A DNA stretch of 41,219 bases from an uncultured Lachnospiraceae bacterium. Lineage in GTDB: Bacteria; Bacillota; Clostridia; Lachnospirales; Lachnospiraceae. The translations under genes were made by a program, and so were the position numbers. Below are positions 26,712 to 34,475 of the stretch, piece by piece. Below the pieces are notes generated by a model, which did not search any database, was not told the origin of the DNA, and saw only the letters and a program-made list of their open reading frames with translations. Location: NCBI GenBank assembly GCA_951801955.1, contig CATOOV010000024.1, positions 1 through 41,219 on the forward strand, written 5' to 3'. Each line of letters begins with the position of its first letter. Positions within the stretch are counted from its first letter, which is position 1.

Positions 26712-26759
26712 GCGCCGAGCACAATTGCGCAGCAATATTTTTCCTTTTGTGCTCGTGCG
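26712..26759. repeat. Inverted repeat B of the hairpin cluster
   Basis: GCGC plus CGAGCACAA (26712-26724) pairs with TTGTGCTCG plus GCGC (26747-26759), about 13 bp with a single bulge. The loop contains a smaller ATTGC/GCAAT hairpin. No T-run follows in either direction. Confidence 0.65.
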
Positions 26760-26771
26760 CATAATTGTTTG

Positions 26772-26830
26772 TTCTTCTATAAGAAGACACTTTCACGCTT
26801 TCGCGTGACAAGGTCTTTCCTATAGAAGAA
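26772..26830. repeat. Long near-perfect hairpin C of the hairpin cluster
   Basis: TTCTTCTATA (26772-26781) faces TATAGAAGAA (26821-26830), and the pairing continues inward through GAAGAC/GTCTTTC to CACGC/GCGTG at the tip. This gives a stem of about 27 bp with a few mismatches and a 4-base loop. It is too regular for chance; no T-run follows it, so it is not an ordinary terminator. Confidence 0.75.
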
Positions 26831-26926
26831 AAAATGGCAGCAAATAGCAATGGGTAAACAGTCCTCCCAACGATTCCATTTTCCTGAAAAGTATCTGTAC
26901 CCATTGTTCCTTTCCTCTTCATAATA

Positions 26927-26935
26927 TGATATACT
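26927..26935 (+). promoter_or_regulatory. Extended -10 promoter for the 383-residue gene
   Basis: TGATATACT fits the extended -10 form TGnTATAAT with one mismatch, about 90 bases before the gene start. No convincing -35 is present, as is common with extended -10 promoters. Confidence 0.45.
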
Positions 26936-27026
26936 GTTACAAAAAGCAATGCCAAATAGTAAAATAACACGGAAATCAATGAAAAGACGGCTTGCTGACA
27001 ATTTTTACATATTTACGGAGGCTTTT

Positions 27027-28178
27027 ATGTTAAATATTTCTGACTATTGTATATCGGAATCCATTTGGAATGGTATTGTTTCTTATATTCAAGACCACAT
27101 AGATAACTATCAGTGTGTTCTAACAAATTCTTTTACGGATGATGATTTACTGCAAATGCTTAAAAACAATGCAAAGGCTGTTCTTCCAGCAAAAGAATAT
27201 GATACTTTCCGCAAATCAATTACCGCATTGAAAAAAGGAACTGCCAATTCTTTGAAAAGGGAAAATCTTTACCGGTTATGTTATGCCCTGTCTCTGGCTT
27301 CCGATACACAAGCGCAGGATTTGTTCCTGAATCACCTGCATCAAAACGAATTATCCGCACGTTCACTGGAGGAATTTATTGTAATTGCTTCCTTAAAGAT
27401 TAGGCTTTCCTGGGAAGAAATGGATAAAATACGTAAACATTATTGGGAACAAATTGTTTCTTTGCCCATTTCGCCAGATACACTGGAAGAAGGGCATACG
27501 GCAGAAGTATACAATACCATTGTCAATGACCAGCTACATACAAAAAAAGACCTGGTTTGCTTTTTAGAGGATCCAGAAAATTTGTCTTTTTTTGCACAAA
27601 CCCGCAACACACAGTATCTTGCCCTGTTTGATGATGTGGAATTGGAACTCCTATATAATGACAAACAAGAACAGATCATCCAACTTGTCACAAACTATGG
27701 CAGTTTAGAAAAAGAAACGATTCGTGAATATTATGATTCCCTCTTCGGCCTGCAGGACGATAACAGCGAAGATTCCCTGTCCGCTGATGAAATTGCTTCG
27801 CTTTGCCGTAAATTTGAACATATTTTTATCACGTATGATAATTTTTGCCAGCTTGTCCAGAGAAAACGCCCCATCGAAATTCCGTCCGGCATGTTTATGT
27901 TAAATCTCCTAAAAAAGCTGCTCACGGAAGAAAACGATTTGGAAAATGATTTCTATGTGGATTTTACGGATCCCGATGAATTTATCGGCGTTTGCAACGA
28001 TATTCTCATTTATTTTGGTTTTCCTGTCTTAAATCCTGATTGTGACAATTTTGACCGTCTGCTGCTGGATGTATACTATGAGGCGCTGGCTGAAAACCCT
28101 TCTGCCTCAAACTCCCGGTTCCAGAAACTCTATATGCAGAGCCTGCGGAATTATTTGAGGCAGATTGCAAATGTATAA
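27027..28178 (+). CDS. Unrecognised 383-residue helical protein
   Basis: The ATG at 27027 has GGAGG 5 bases upstream and is preferred over the frame start 26 codons earlier. The protein is cytoplasmic (no signal or membrane segment), largely helical and acidic. About residues 65-125 (YDTFRKSITALKKGTANSL, ENLYRLCYALSLASDTQAQD, LHQNELSARSLEEFI) resemble an all-helical regulator-like fold with an HTH-like spacing. I cannot place it in a named family. The C-terminal third has a conserved-looking block (MFMLNLLKKLLTEENDLEND, FYVDFTDPDEFIGVCNDI). It stands alone on the plus strand between its own promoter and terminator, facing away from the CHAP and kinase-TIR genes. A functional link with that kinase is only positional. 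Confidence 0.75.
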   Translation: MLNISDYCISESIWNGIVSYIQDHIDNYQCVLTNSFTDDDLLQMLKNNAKAVLPAKEYDTFRKSITALKKGTANSLKRENLYRLCYALSLASDTQAQDLFLNHLHQNELSARSLEEFIVIASLKIRLSWEEMDKIRKHYWEQIVSLPISPDTLEEGHTAEVYNTIVNDQLHTKKDLVCFLEDPENLSFFAQTRNTQYLALFDDVELELLYNDKQEQIIQLVTNYGSLEKETIREYYDSLFGLQDDNSEDSLSADEIASLCRKFEHIFITYDNFCQLVQRKRPIEIPSGMFMLNLLKKLLTEENDLENDFYVDFTDPDEFIGVCNDILIYFGFPVLNPDCDNFDRLLLDVYYEALAENPSASNSRFQKLYMQSLRNYLRQIANV

Positions 28179-28188
28179 TATCATGAAG

Positions 28189-28217
28189 CCCCCGCAGCAA
28201 GCTGCAGGGGATTTTTC
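28189..28217 (+). terminator. Rho-independent terminator of the 383-residue gene
   Basis: CCCC-C-GCAGC pairs with GCTGC-A-GGGG around AA, followed by ATTTTT. It starts about 10 bases after the stop codon. Confidence 0.85.
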
Positions 28218-28269
28218 TATCCAGAACCGACATAAAATTGTATATTGGGAAACTGCTGCGATTTTGAAT

Positions 28270-30502
28270 CTACTTCTTTTTTGCCGCTTTTGTGGTCACA
28301 CTTTTTACCCCTGACCAGCCGGAACAATATTTCTTTCCTTTTACTGCCTTATAAGTCCTAACACTGACATAATATTTTTTCTTTGCCTTTAAATTTTTCA
28401 CAGCCAGCTTTGTAGTGGAAACCTTGTTGATGGTCCTTGTAACGGTTGCCTTCTTGGTAAATTTTTTGCTGGTGGAATATTGAACCTGGTATCCCGTTAT
28501 GGATTTGGGCTGTTTTTTCCATTTTACTGTAAATTGCTTGGGCTTTGCCGTAAGTTTCCCTGAGATAGAAGTACCTTTGGGAAGGATTTTGAATTTCAAG
28601 GAAACCTTTGCTTTCTTTGAAATATTTACAGGCTTTTGCGGACGTACCACTGAATCGCTTTTTTCAATGACTTTGTCATACGTCCCATCGCCATTGGAAT
28701 CCTCTGACACCACAATTTCACCTTTTTTTGTATCGGAAACTAACAAACTGTCTTTGTCTGATTTTACCGATAACTCTGTCTCATGGATGCGGTAATCTGT
28801 CCCAGTGATGGTCAAATGCTCCAATCCATTCCCTTCAATCACAATTCCCTCATCTTTACTTGCCAATGACAGCTCTGTTGTCTGGTCACTGGTAACTTCA
28901 ACGGTTGGACACAAACCTACCTTTGCAAAACCTTCATTTGCTGTAACTGCAATGGTACTTTTCCCTTCTTTCTCTGTCTTGACGCTAACGGTGCCATCCG
29001 TACTAAATTCTACCGTTCCTGTATGATCCGATACTGCCTCTGCCGCATAATTTTCATTTACCAATTCAAAACACAATGGATCTGCCTCCGTTGTAATTTC
29101 GTATTTGGAAGCTAATGGAAGAAACGCCGATGCCATACTGACGCCTTGTGGTCCCCCGCCTGCTGCATCAATTGTCACATTAATTGTATCAGAAAATGTA
29201 GAATTTGATACTGTAAATCCTGATATATTTGCAGTTCCATTGCTGGAATGGACAGCATATTTACATCGGATGGGACTGTTAAAATATTTTTCACACTCTT
29301 GCCGCCTTTGGAAATTCTTCCTGTCTGATAATCCACTAAATTAATATCAGAAGTATCTGCTGTCACTAATTTTAATCGACCATTATTATTTTCATAAACC
29401 TGATTGTTAAGACTCACTATGTTGTAACCAGGAATACACCATATACCATCATCATTGTAATATAAATGATATTATTCACCGGAATGCCCACAGTCATAAA
29501 TCAAAATCCTCTTATGGAAGGTTATATCAAAAAAAATGTTTTCCCAGTTTTTAGAAGACCAGTCCTGCTGGTTGCACTGGTTCTCTACATTCTATTCCTT
29601 TCAGACTGTTTGCAGAAGGACTAAGAAAAGATGCTTTGTATGTCCCATTGTTTACCAAACATGTCCATGCAGACATCCCATAACATGACCCCGACCAATT
29701 TGTATAAAATCTCTTTTTTCTATCTATTACTCCGGCAGTTAAATATCGACGTTTTTACTTGTCTAAATTTCCATCTGCTACGTTGTCATCAATCGTTGTA
29801 GCACTCGCTACAACTCACTCTTCCGCCTTGCTGATGAAAATTTATTCTGCGTAAAATTCATCGACATTTAACCGCCGGAGTAATAGATTATACAAACTTA
29901 AAGGTGATTTTTTAGATTTCATAGCCTTTTTATCAACATTATCCAAATTTTTCGTCAATCTGTCATAGTCACTGCTAGTAATATAATATCCTTTATCACC
30001 AAAAAATTCTTTTGAATTTGTGAATGCAAAGGCATCTATAATTTTCAGTTTGGAAGTGGCTTCCAAACCATTTTTTGTCTTTCTGGTTATCTGCACAGTG
30101 CCTTTATTTTTCGCTTCAATTTTCACCTCAATCGCTGCTTCGCGGCTATTTGGATCCCCACCCCAATGATATGATACATCCGTGACCTTCGTCTCTGGCG
30201 TTTGTTTTTATATCCTTAACATTTTCTGGCAAAAATAATTCTACTGGCTCCGCCGTGGAAAAAAGATCAATCTTTTTGGGCACAAGGCTGTCTGTGGTAG
30301 TACCGTCGCCTAATTGTCCATTAGAATTGCTTCCCCACATATACAGGCTTCCATCACTGGTTATTGCACCATTATAATTCCACCCCAGACTGATCTGCTC
30401 AATTCGATTCTCCCCCTCCGTCTGCCCATAACCTGTCTTCTGGATATTCAAACTGCAAACCATAAAACAGACTACTAAAATACCTGCCAACAATCTTTTC
30501 AT
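28270..30502 (-). pseudogene. Decayed surface protein gene: signal peptide, RCC1 repeat, Ig-like segment, cysteine-peptidase remnant, fibronectin III
   Basis: Several minus-strand fragments join into one protein. It starts at 30502 with a signal peptide (MKRLLAGILVVCFMVCSLN), then an RCC1-like repeat (LYMWGSNSNGQLGDGT). Near 30190 the frame shifts to PETKVTDVSYHWGGDPNS and GTVQITRKTKNGLEATSKLK. At 29887 a 165-base palindrome interrupts it. Beyond it WSGSCYGMSAWTCLV, which looks like the start of a papain-like cysteine-peptidase domain, soon ends in a stop near 29520, so most of that domain is missing. YNDDGIWCIPGYNIVSLNN follows, then another shift near 29260 into SNGTANISGFTVSNSTFSD. The last 300 residues end with a fibronectin III domain (ITGYQVQYSTSKKF). 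Several independent lesions make this a true pseudogene, not an error. Confidence 0.8.
29723..29887. mobile_element. 165-bp palindromic element, MITE-like
   Basis: The ends are perfect inverted repeats TCTATTACTCCGGC (29723-29736) and GCCGGAGTAATAGA (29874-29887). Similarity continues inward with few mismatches, through GTTAAAT.TCGA and TAAATTT.CATC.GC. The centre is a perfect GTTGTAGC-ACTC-GCTACAAC hairpin (29795-29814) placed exactly at the midpoint. The element lies inside a broken surface-protein gene, between coding segments on either side. It encodes no protein. No clear target duplication is seen. It fits a non-autonomous palindromic transposable element mobilised by an enzyme elsewhere. 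Confidence 0.6.
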
Positions 30503-30603
30503 TTAAACCACGCTCCTTTTGTATCATTATTTAAATTGTTGCATTGTTAATATTTCAAAATGTATTATGTTCCATTTTCTTATTTCGTTTCTTATGAATT
30601 TGG

Positions 30604-31680
30604 TTATTTTACCGTCTTCAAATGAAATTTGATCATATGGTTGGCTTTTCGATTGGCAAAAATCTCTCCGTCTCTACTTGTAAGATTATAAAGGACGCTC
30701 CATTGCAATTTATCTATATTTCCGTCTTTAACACCAACATCAGCAAGCAAACGAATGGCAGTATTTTTGTCAAGTATGCCGTTGTTTTGTTCTATCACAT
30801 GTTTTACCTTGTCATAGCGATCAAATTCCGTATATCCCTCTCCAATGTCCAGCCCATTGTAAGCTATAAAATTGGAAGCGATTTGATACTCCTTATCTGT
30901 TTCAACAACTTGGATCTTCTGGTCATAGTATTCCACAATCACGGAATGCCCGCTTGCATCTGCAATGAAATAATGGCATTCTATGTCCCCAGAAAAATAG
31001 ATATTGTACTGCTTTAACAATTCAACAGCTTCCTCTACTGTAGCCGCCTTGTCAAGCACAAGGCGAATCGCAGTAGTGGTATTCAGCGTTACTTTATCAG
31101 GGTCACTGGGCACCTGTGCCTCTGGCACTGCAAGCAACGCAATCGCAAGACCTTTTTCATTCATTCCATCGAAAGGCAAAAATGGAGCCGCCAGCGTCAA
31201 AAAGCGATGAAAAATCCCTCCATCGGGTAAGCGGTTTTCTGAATATCCTGCAAAAGTAAGATTAACGGTAGAAACCGAAGCATATCCTTGACTTGGTGCA
31301 GTATAAACTTGTAGAGACGGGGCATAGAAGAAGTCAAAATTTCTTCCAAACAAAATCTCCCCATTTTCGTTTTTTGTAACGAAAGCCGTGCAGCCGTCCC
31401 CCGTAACGCCTAAATTGATAGGCAGCCCTTTCAAGAGCCGCTTTGTCACAAATGCCTCAATGTCTGCGTCACTGGCAGCGCCCTTTTCTAAAAATTCGTC
31501 AAATCCATAATCTCCATAATATGTCATCTGATACATCCCGTAATCATCGACTTTTTTCAATGAAATAAGGGAGCGCAGTTCATTTCCAAAAAGAGTAAAT
31601 GCTGCAATTAAGAAAAACAATAAGATTACACCTATCCCAATGAAAATATCATGGATTTTCTTTTTTCTTTCTTGTATCAT
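30604..31680 (-). CDS. Membrane-anchored Ntn hydrolase, choloylglycine hydrolase/penicillin acylase-like
   Basis: 358 residues with one N-terminal membrane segment (about 11-31) and the catalytic domain outside. The N-terminal-nucleophile Cys is Cys97 in GVTGDGCTAF. Arg113 and Asp116 in FGRNFDF lie 16 and 19 residues after it, the same spacing as Cys2, Arg18 and Asp21 of bile salt hydrolase. Such enzymes cleave linear amides after autoprocessing; here about 96 residues, including the anchor, would precede the nucleophile. The substrate could be a bile salt, an acylated amino acid or a signal lactone; I cannot tell. It follows the Xaa-Pro aminopeptidase gene by 10 bases, so the two are probably co-transcribed. 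No clear terminator is seen to its left. Confidence 0.75.
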   Translation of the reverse strand: MIQERKKKIHDIFIGIGVILLFFLIAAFTLFGNELRSLISLKKVDDYGMYQMTYYGDYGFDEFLEKGAASDADIEAFVTKRLLKGLPINLGVTGDGCTAFVTKNENGEILFGRNFDFFYAPSLQVYTAPSQGYASVSTVNLTFAGYSENRLPDGGIFHRFLTLAAPFLPFDGMNEKGLAIALLAVPEAQVPSDPDKVTLNTTTAIRLVLDKAATVEEAVELLKQYNIYFSGDIECHYFIADASGHSVIVEYYDQKIQVVETDKEYQIASNFIAYNGLDIGEGYTEFDRYDKVKHVIEQNNGILDKNTAIRLLADVGVKDGNIDKLQWSVLYNLTSRDGEIFANRKANHMIKFHLKTVK

Positions 31681-31690
31681 ATTTGTCCCT

Positions 31691-33481
31691 TTAAATCTCC
31701 CTGGTATACCTCTTAAGCCACTCCCTTTCCTTGGCGGTAAGGAATGGCGACAGCACTTGGTACACGATTTTATGATATTTATTTAAAAGCCTGCGTTCCC
31801 TTGCAGTCATCTCCTCTGGGAGAATGGCGTCCAAGTCAATAGGGGCATAGGTAATGGTCTCAAACTCCATAAACTGACCATACTCATTCTTTTCTGCTTT
31901 CTGGCAGACCAGCTCATTTTCTGTACGGATTCCGTATTTGCCTTCCAGATAGATTCCAGGCTCGTCAGTGGTCACCATTCCTTCCTCCAGCACACAATTC
32001 CCGCCGTGTTCTGGAATGATGCGCCACCGAAAATTATTGGGTCCTTCGTGTACATTCAAAAGATAGCCGATTCCATGACCCGTCCCGCATTTGTAATCCA
32101 ACCCCAAATCCCACAATGGTCCCCGCGCAAGGATATCCAGGTTACTGCCCCGGCAGCCATACAAAAATTTTGCCGCGGCAAGGTTCAGGTTCGAACGGCA
32201 CACTGTGGTAAAATGTAATTTCTGTTCCCTAGTAAGCCTGCCCAAAGCAATCGTCCTGGTAATATCCGTACTGCCCTCCAAATAATGGCCACCAGAATCC
32301 ACCAGCAAAAATCCTTCTGGCTTTAACGTTGCATCTGTCTGCGGCGTTGCCATGTAATGCATCATAGCCGCATTGGCGCCGTAAGCGCTGATGGTGTCAA
32401 AACTTACGTCTAAAAACAGTTCCTGTTCCTGCCTGCACTGTTTCAGATAATCTGATGCGGAAATTTCTGTAATGGGTTCTTTTCCAATATGCGTTTTTAG
32501 CCAATACAGAAATTTCGTAAATGCAACCCCATCTTTTCTGTGCGCTTTACGGATATTGGCAAGTTCCGTCTTATTTTTGACGGCTTTTAACAATTCCGTA
32601 GGGTTAGGTTCCTGGATCACCGACACCTGCTTTCCCAGGCTGCGGTAAATCTGGAAATTAACAATATTTTTATCCAACAGCACTTTCTTCCCTGCGGGAA
32701 TTTGTTTTACATAATCGTAAATCTCCCCATATGGACGAATCAAAATATTGTTTTTTCTGCTGTATGTTTTCAATTTTTCATCTAGGATTTCCTCATGGAT
32801 AAACCAAAAACTTTCTTTTCTGGTTATCATGGCAAAAGACATCGCCACAGGCACATGGGGAATGTCCCCGCCCCGAATATTAAAAAGCCATGCAATATCA
32901 TACAAAGAAGTCAGGATATGCACGTCTGCCTGCTTATATTCCATAATATTTTGTATTTTTTTCAGTTTGCCCTGAACACTCTCTCCTGTATAGCCCTCCT
33001 CCAGAATAAATACAGGATGTTTTGGAAAGGAAGGACGGTCTTTCCAGATGATCCCTGCCAAATCCTCATCTGCTTTTATCCGTCCCTGCTTTTTCCTTGC
33101 AATGGACTCATATTCTACTCCTGCCTTGGCATTGACCACCCGCCCGTCAAATCCCAGGCAGCCGCCTTTTTCTAAATTCTGCGCCACATATTGTTTTACC
33201 GTAGGCACTCCTTCTTCCCCCATGGGATAAAACGTGACAGGGCTGTCCGCCAATTGCCTTTCTGCCTGGATAAAATACCTGCCATCCGTCCAAAGCCCCG
33301 CTTCCTTTAAGGTGATTACCGCTGTCCCTGCAGAGCCGGTAAAACCTGTCAGATACTCCCTTGCTTTAAAATAATCCCCCACATACTCCGATTCATGGAA
33401 ATCTGAGGTGGGCACAATATACACATCCATCCCCCTCTTTCGCATTTCTGCGCGTAATGCCTGGATTCTCTCTTCTATCAC
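31691..33481 (-). CDS. Xaa-Pro aminopeptidase (M24B, three-domain type)
   Basis: Removes N-terminal residues preceding proline in the cytoplasm. The 596-residue length matches the long three-domain aminopeptidase P. Residues 1-300 are two creatinase N-like domains (GMDVYIVPTSDFHESEYVGD), and the pita-bread catalytic domain follows. Five metal ligands are visible: both Asp in VDSGGHYLEGSTDITRT, His in GTGHGIGYLLNVHEG, and Glu in TTDEPGIYLE and RTENELV. The start is GTG at 33481, with AGGAGG 9 bases upstream. The Ntn hydrolase gene follows directly. The 280 bases before it are AT-rich with no clear promoter. Confidence 0.93.
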   Translation of the reverse strand: MIEERIQALRAEMRKRGMDVYIVPTSDFHESEYVGDYFKAREYLTGFTGSAGTAVITLKEAGLWTDGRYFIQAERQLADSPVTFYPMGEEGVPTVKQYVAQNLEKGGCLGFDGRVVNAKAGVEYESIARKKQGRIKADEDLAGIIWKDRPSFPKHPVFILEEGYTGESVQGKLKKIQNIMEYKQADVHILTSLYDIAWLFNIRGGDIPHVPVAMSFAMITRKESFWFIHEEILDEKLKTYSRKNNILIRPYGEIYDYVKQIPAGKKVLLDKNIVNFQIYRSLGKQVSVIQEPNPTELLKAVKNKTELANIRKAHRKDGVAFTKFLYWLKTHIGKEPITEISASDYLKQCRQEQELFLDVSFDTISAYGANAAMMHYMATPQTDATLKPEGFLLVDSGGHYLEGSTDITRTIALGRLTREQKLHFTTVCRSNLNLAAAKFLYGCRGSNLDILARGPLWDLGLDYKCGTGHGIGYLLNVHEGPNNFRWRIIPEHGGNCVLEEGMVTTDEPGIYLEGKYGIRTENELVCQKAEKNEYGQFMEFETITYAPIDLDAILPEEMTARERRLLNKYHKIVYQVLSPFLTAKEREWLKRYTREI

Positions 33482-33699
33482 CTTGCCATACCTCCTTTTT
33501 TATATTTTCGTTATTAGGATTCGGGTATCAAAACATAGTTTTCAAAAAGGTTTTATGGAACTATCTTTTGACGTCTTAATCTTATTAGGCAATTGCAAAA
33601 CTACTAATTTGTTTAAATTTCACAATTACATAATTTTCGTTATACTAATTTCGCAATTATCCATTTCCTGTATCGGCTCATCCTGCCCAAAAGCTGCAA

Positions 33700-33746
33700 A
33701 AACTATGTAAGGATCCAAGAACGCAAACGCGCTTTTGGATCCTTAC
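33700..33746 (-). terminator. Terminator after ridA with a 12-bp perfect stem
   Basis: GTAAGGATCCAA (33707-33718) pairs perfectly with TTGGATCCTTAC (33735-33746). On the minus strand it is followed by ATAG and five T, 17 bases past the ridA stop. The plus-strand side is also T-rich. Confidence 0.8.
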
Positions 33747-33763
33747 TCTCGTTTCGTCTTTTG

Positions 33764-34147
33764 TTACCCTTCTTTCTTTACGGCGATCACTTCAATTTCC
33801 ACCAATCCGCCTTTGGGCAGTTTTGCCACCTGCACGCAGGAGCGTGCGGGCGTCTCTCCTTGAAAATACTGGGCATAAATTTCATTTACCTTTGCAAAGT
33901 CATTGATATCGTCCAAAAATACGCTGGTTTTTACCACATGTTCCAAATCACTCCCTGCCGCCTTTAGTACGACGGAAAGGTTTTTCAGGCTTTGGTGGGT
34001 TTGCGCCTCCACCCCTTCCGGTAAGCTTCCAGTTTCTGGAATCAATCCCAACTGCCCAGAAGTAAAAATCAATCCCCCTGCCTCCACTGCATGTACATAA
34101 GGACCTACTGCCGCCGGCGCTTTCGGTGCGTTAATTGCTTTTTTCAT
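33764..34147 (-). CDS. ridA: RidA-family reactive enamine/imine deaminase
   Basis: 127 residues of the YjgF/YER057c/UK114 family. RidA hydrolyses reactive 2-aminoacrylate and related imines released by PLP enzymes, protecting the cell. Family marks are present: [53 protein letters not shown]. The catalytic Arg lies in [20 protein letters not shown]. It has its own promoter and terminator and is therefore monocistronic. The start ATG has GAGGAA about 9 bases upstream. Confidence 0.95.
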   Translation of the reverse strand: MKKAINAPKAPAAVGPYVHAVEAGGLIFTSGQLGLIPETGSLPEGVEAQTHQSLKNLSVVLKAAGSDLEHVVKTSVFLDDINDFAKVNEIYAQYFQGETPARSCVQVAKLPKGGLVEIEVIAVKKEG

Positions 34148-34188
34148 CTTTTCTGCTTCCTCTTTTCCTAAATTTTAACAACACTTTT

Positions 34189-34217
34189 ATTTTATCATTT
34201 TTTTCTTAATCTGTGAA
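34189..34217 (-). promoter_or_regulatory. Promoter for ridA
   Basis: Minus strand TTCACA (34212-34217), a 17-base spacer and TAAAAT (34189-34194), about 40 bases ahead of the ridA start. The rest of the 300-base gap to hydA, apart from the tandem repeat at its end, shows no gene. Confidence 0.55.
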
Positions 34218-34359
34218 CTCCGCATTGTTAAGTAACATGGAAATCAATTTTCAAAATATCCTTAACAACTTTTTTGAAATATCTCTATGTTGCCAGGGCT
34301 GCATATACCCAAAGCGAACAATTATAATGGCATGATGGGGCGCCCAAGGATTACCTTTT

Positions 34360-34475
34360 AGGAGCGGCACCCAGGAAAACGAATTAGAAATCTTAGGATT
34401 CCCGCATATAATCCACTAGGAACGGCGCCCAGGAAAACGAATTAGAAATCTTAAGATTCCCGCATATAATCCACA
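34360..34475. repeat. 58-bp tandem duplication covering the 3' end of hydA
   Basis: Two head-to-tail copies of 58 bases (34360-34417 and 34418-34475) differ at only three positions. The right copy holds the last eight codons and stop of hydA (ending DYMRES); the left copy repeats them plus the following non-coding bases downstream of the gene. The duplication leaves the gene intact. Confidence 0.9.

Noticed and set aside
26772..26830. Possible invertible promoter or recombinase site at the long hairpin
   Set aside because: Only about 39 bases lie between the outer arms, no promoter lies between them and no recombinase gene is near.
26587..26979. 130-codon minus-strand frame in the gap before the CHAP gene
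   Set aside because: It runs through all three hairpins, its sequence has no recognisable domain, and its length is explained by the inverted repeats. No ribosome binding site.
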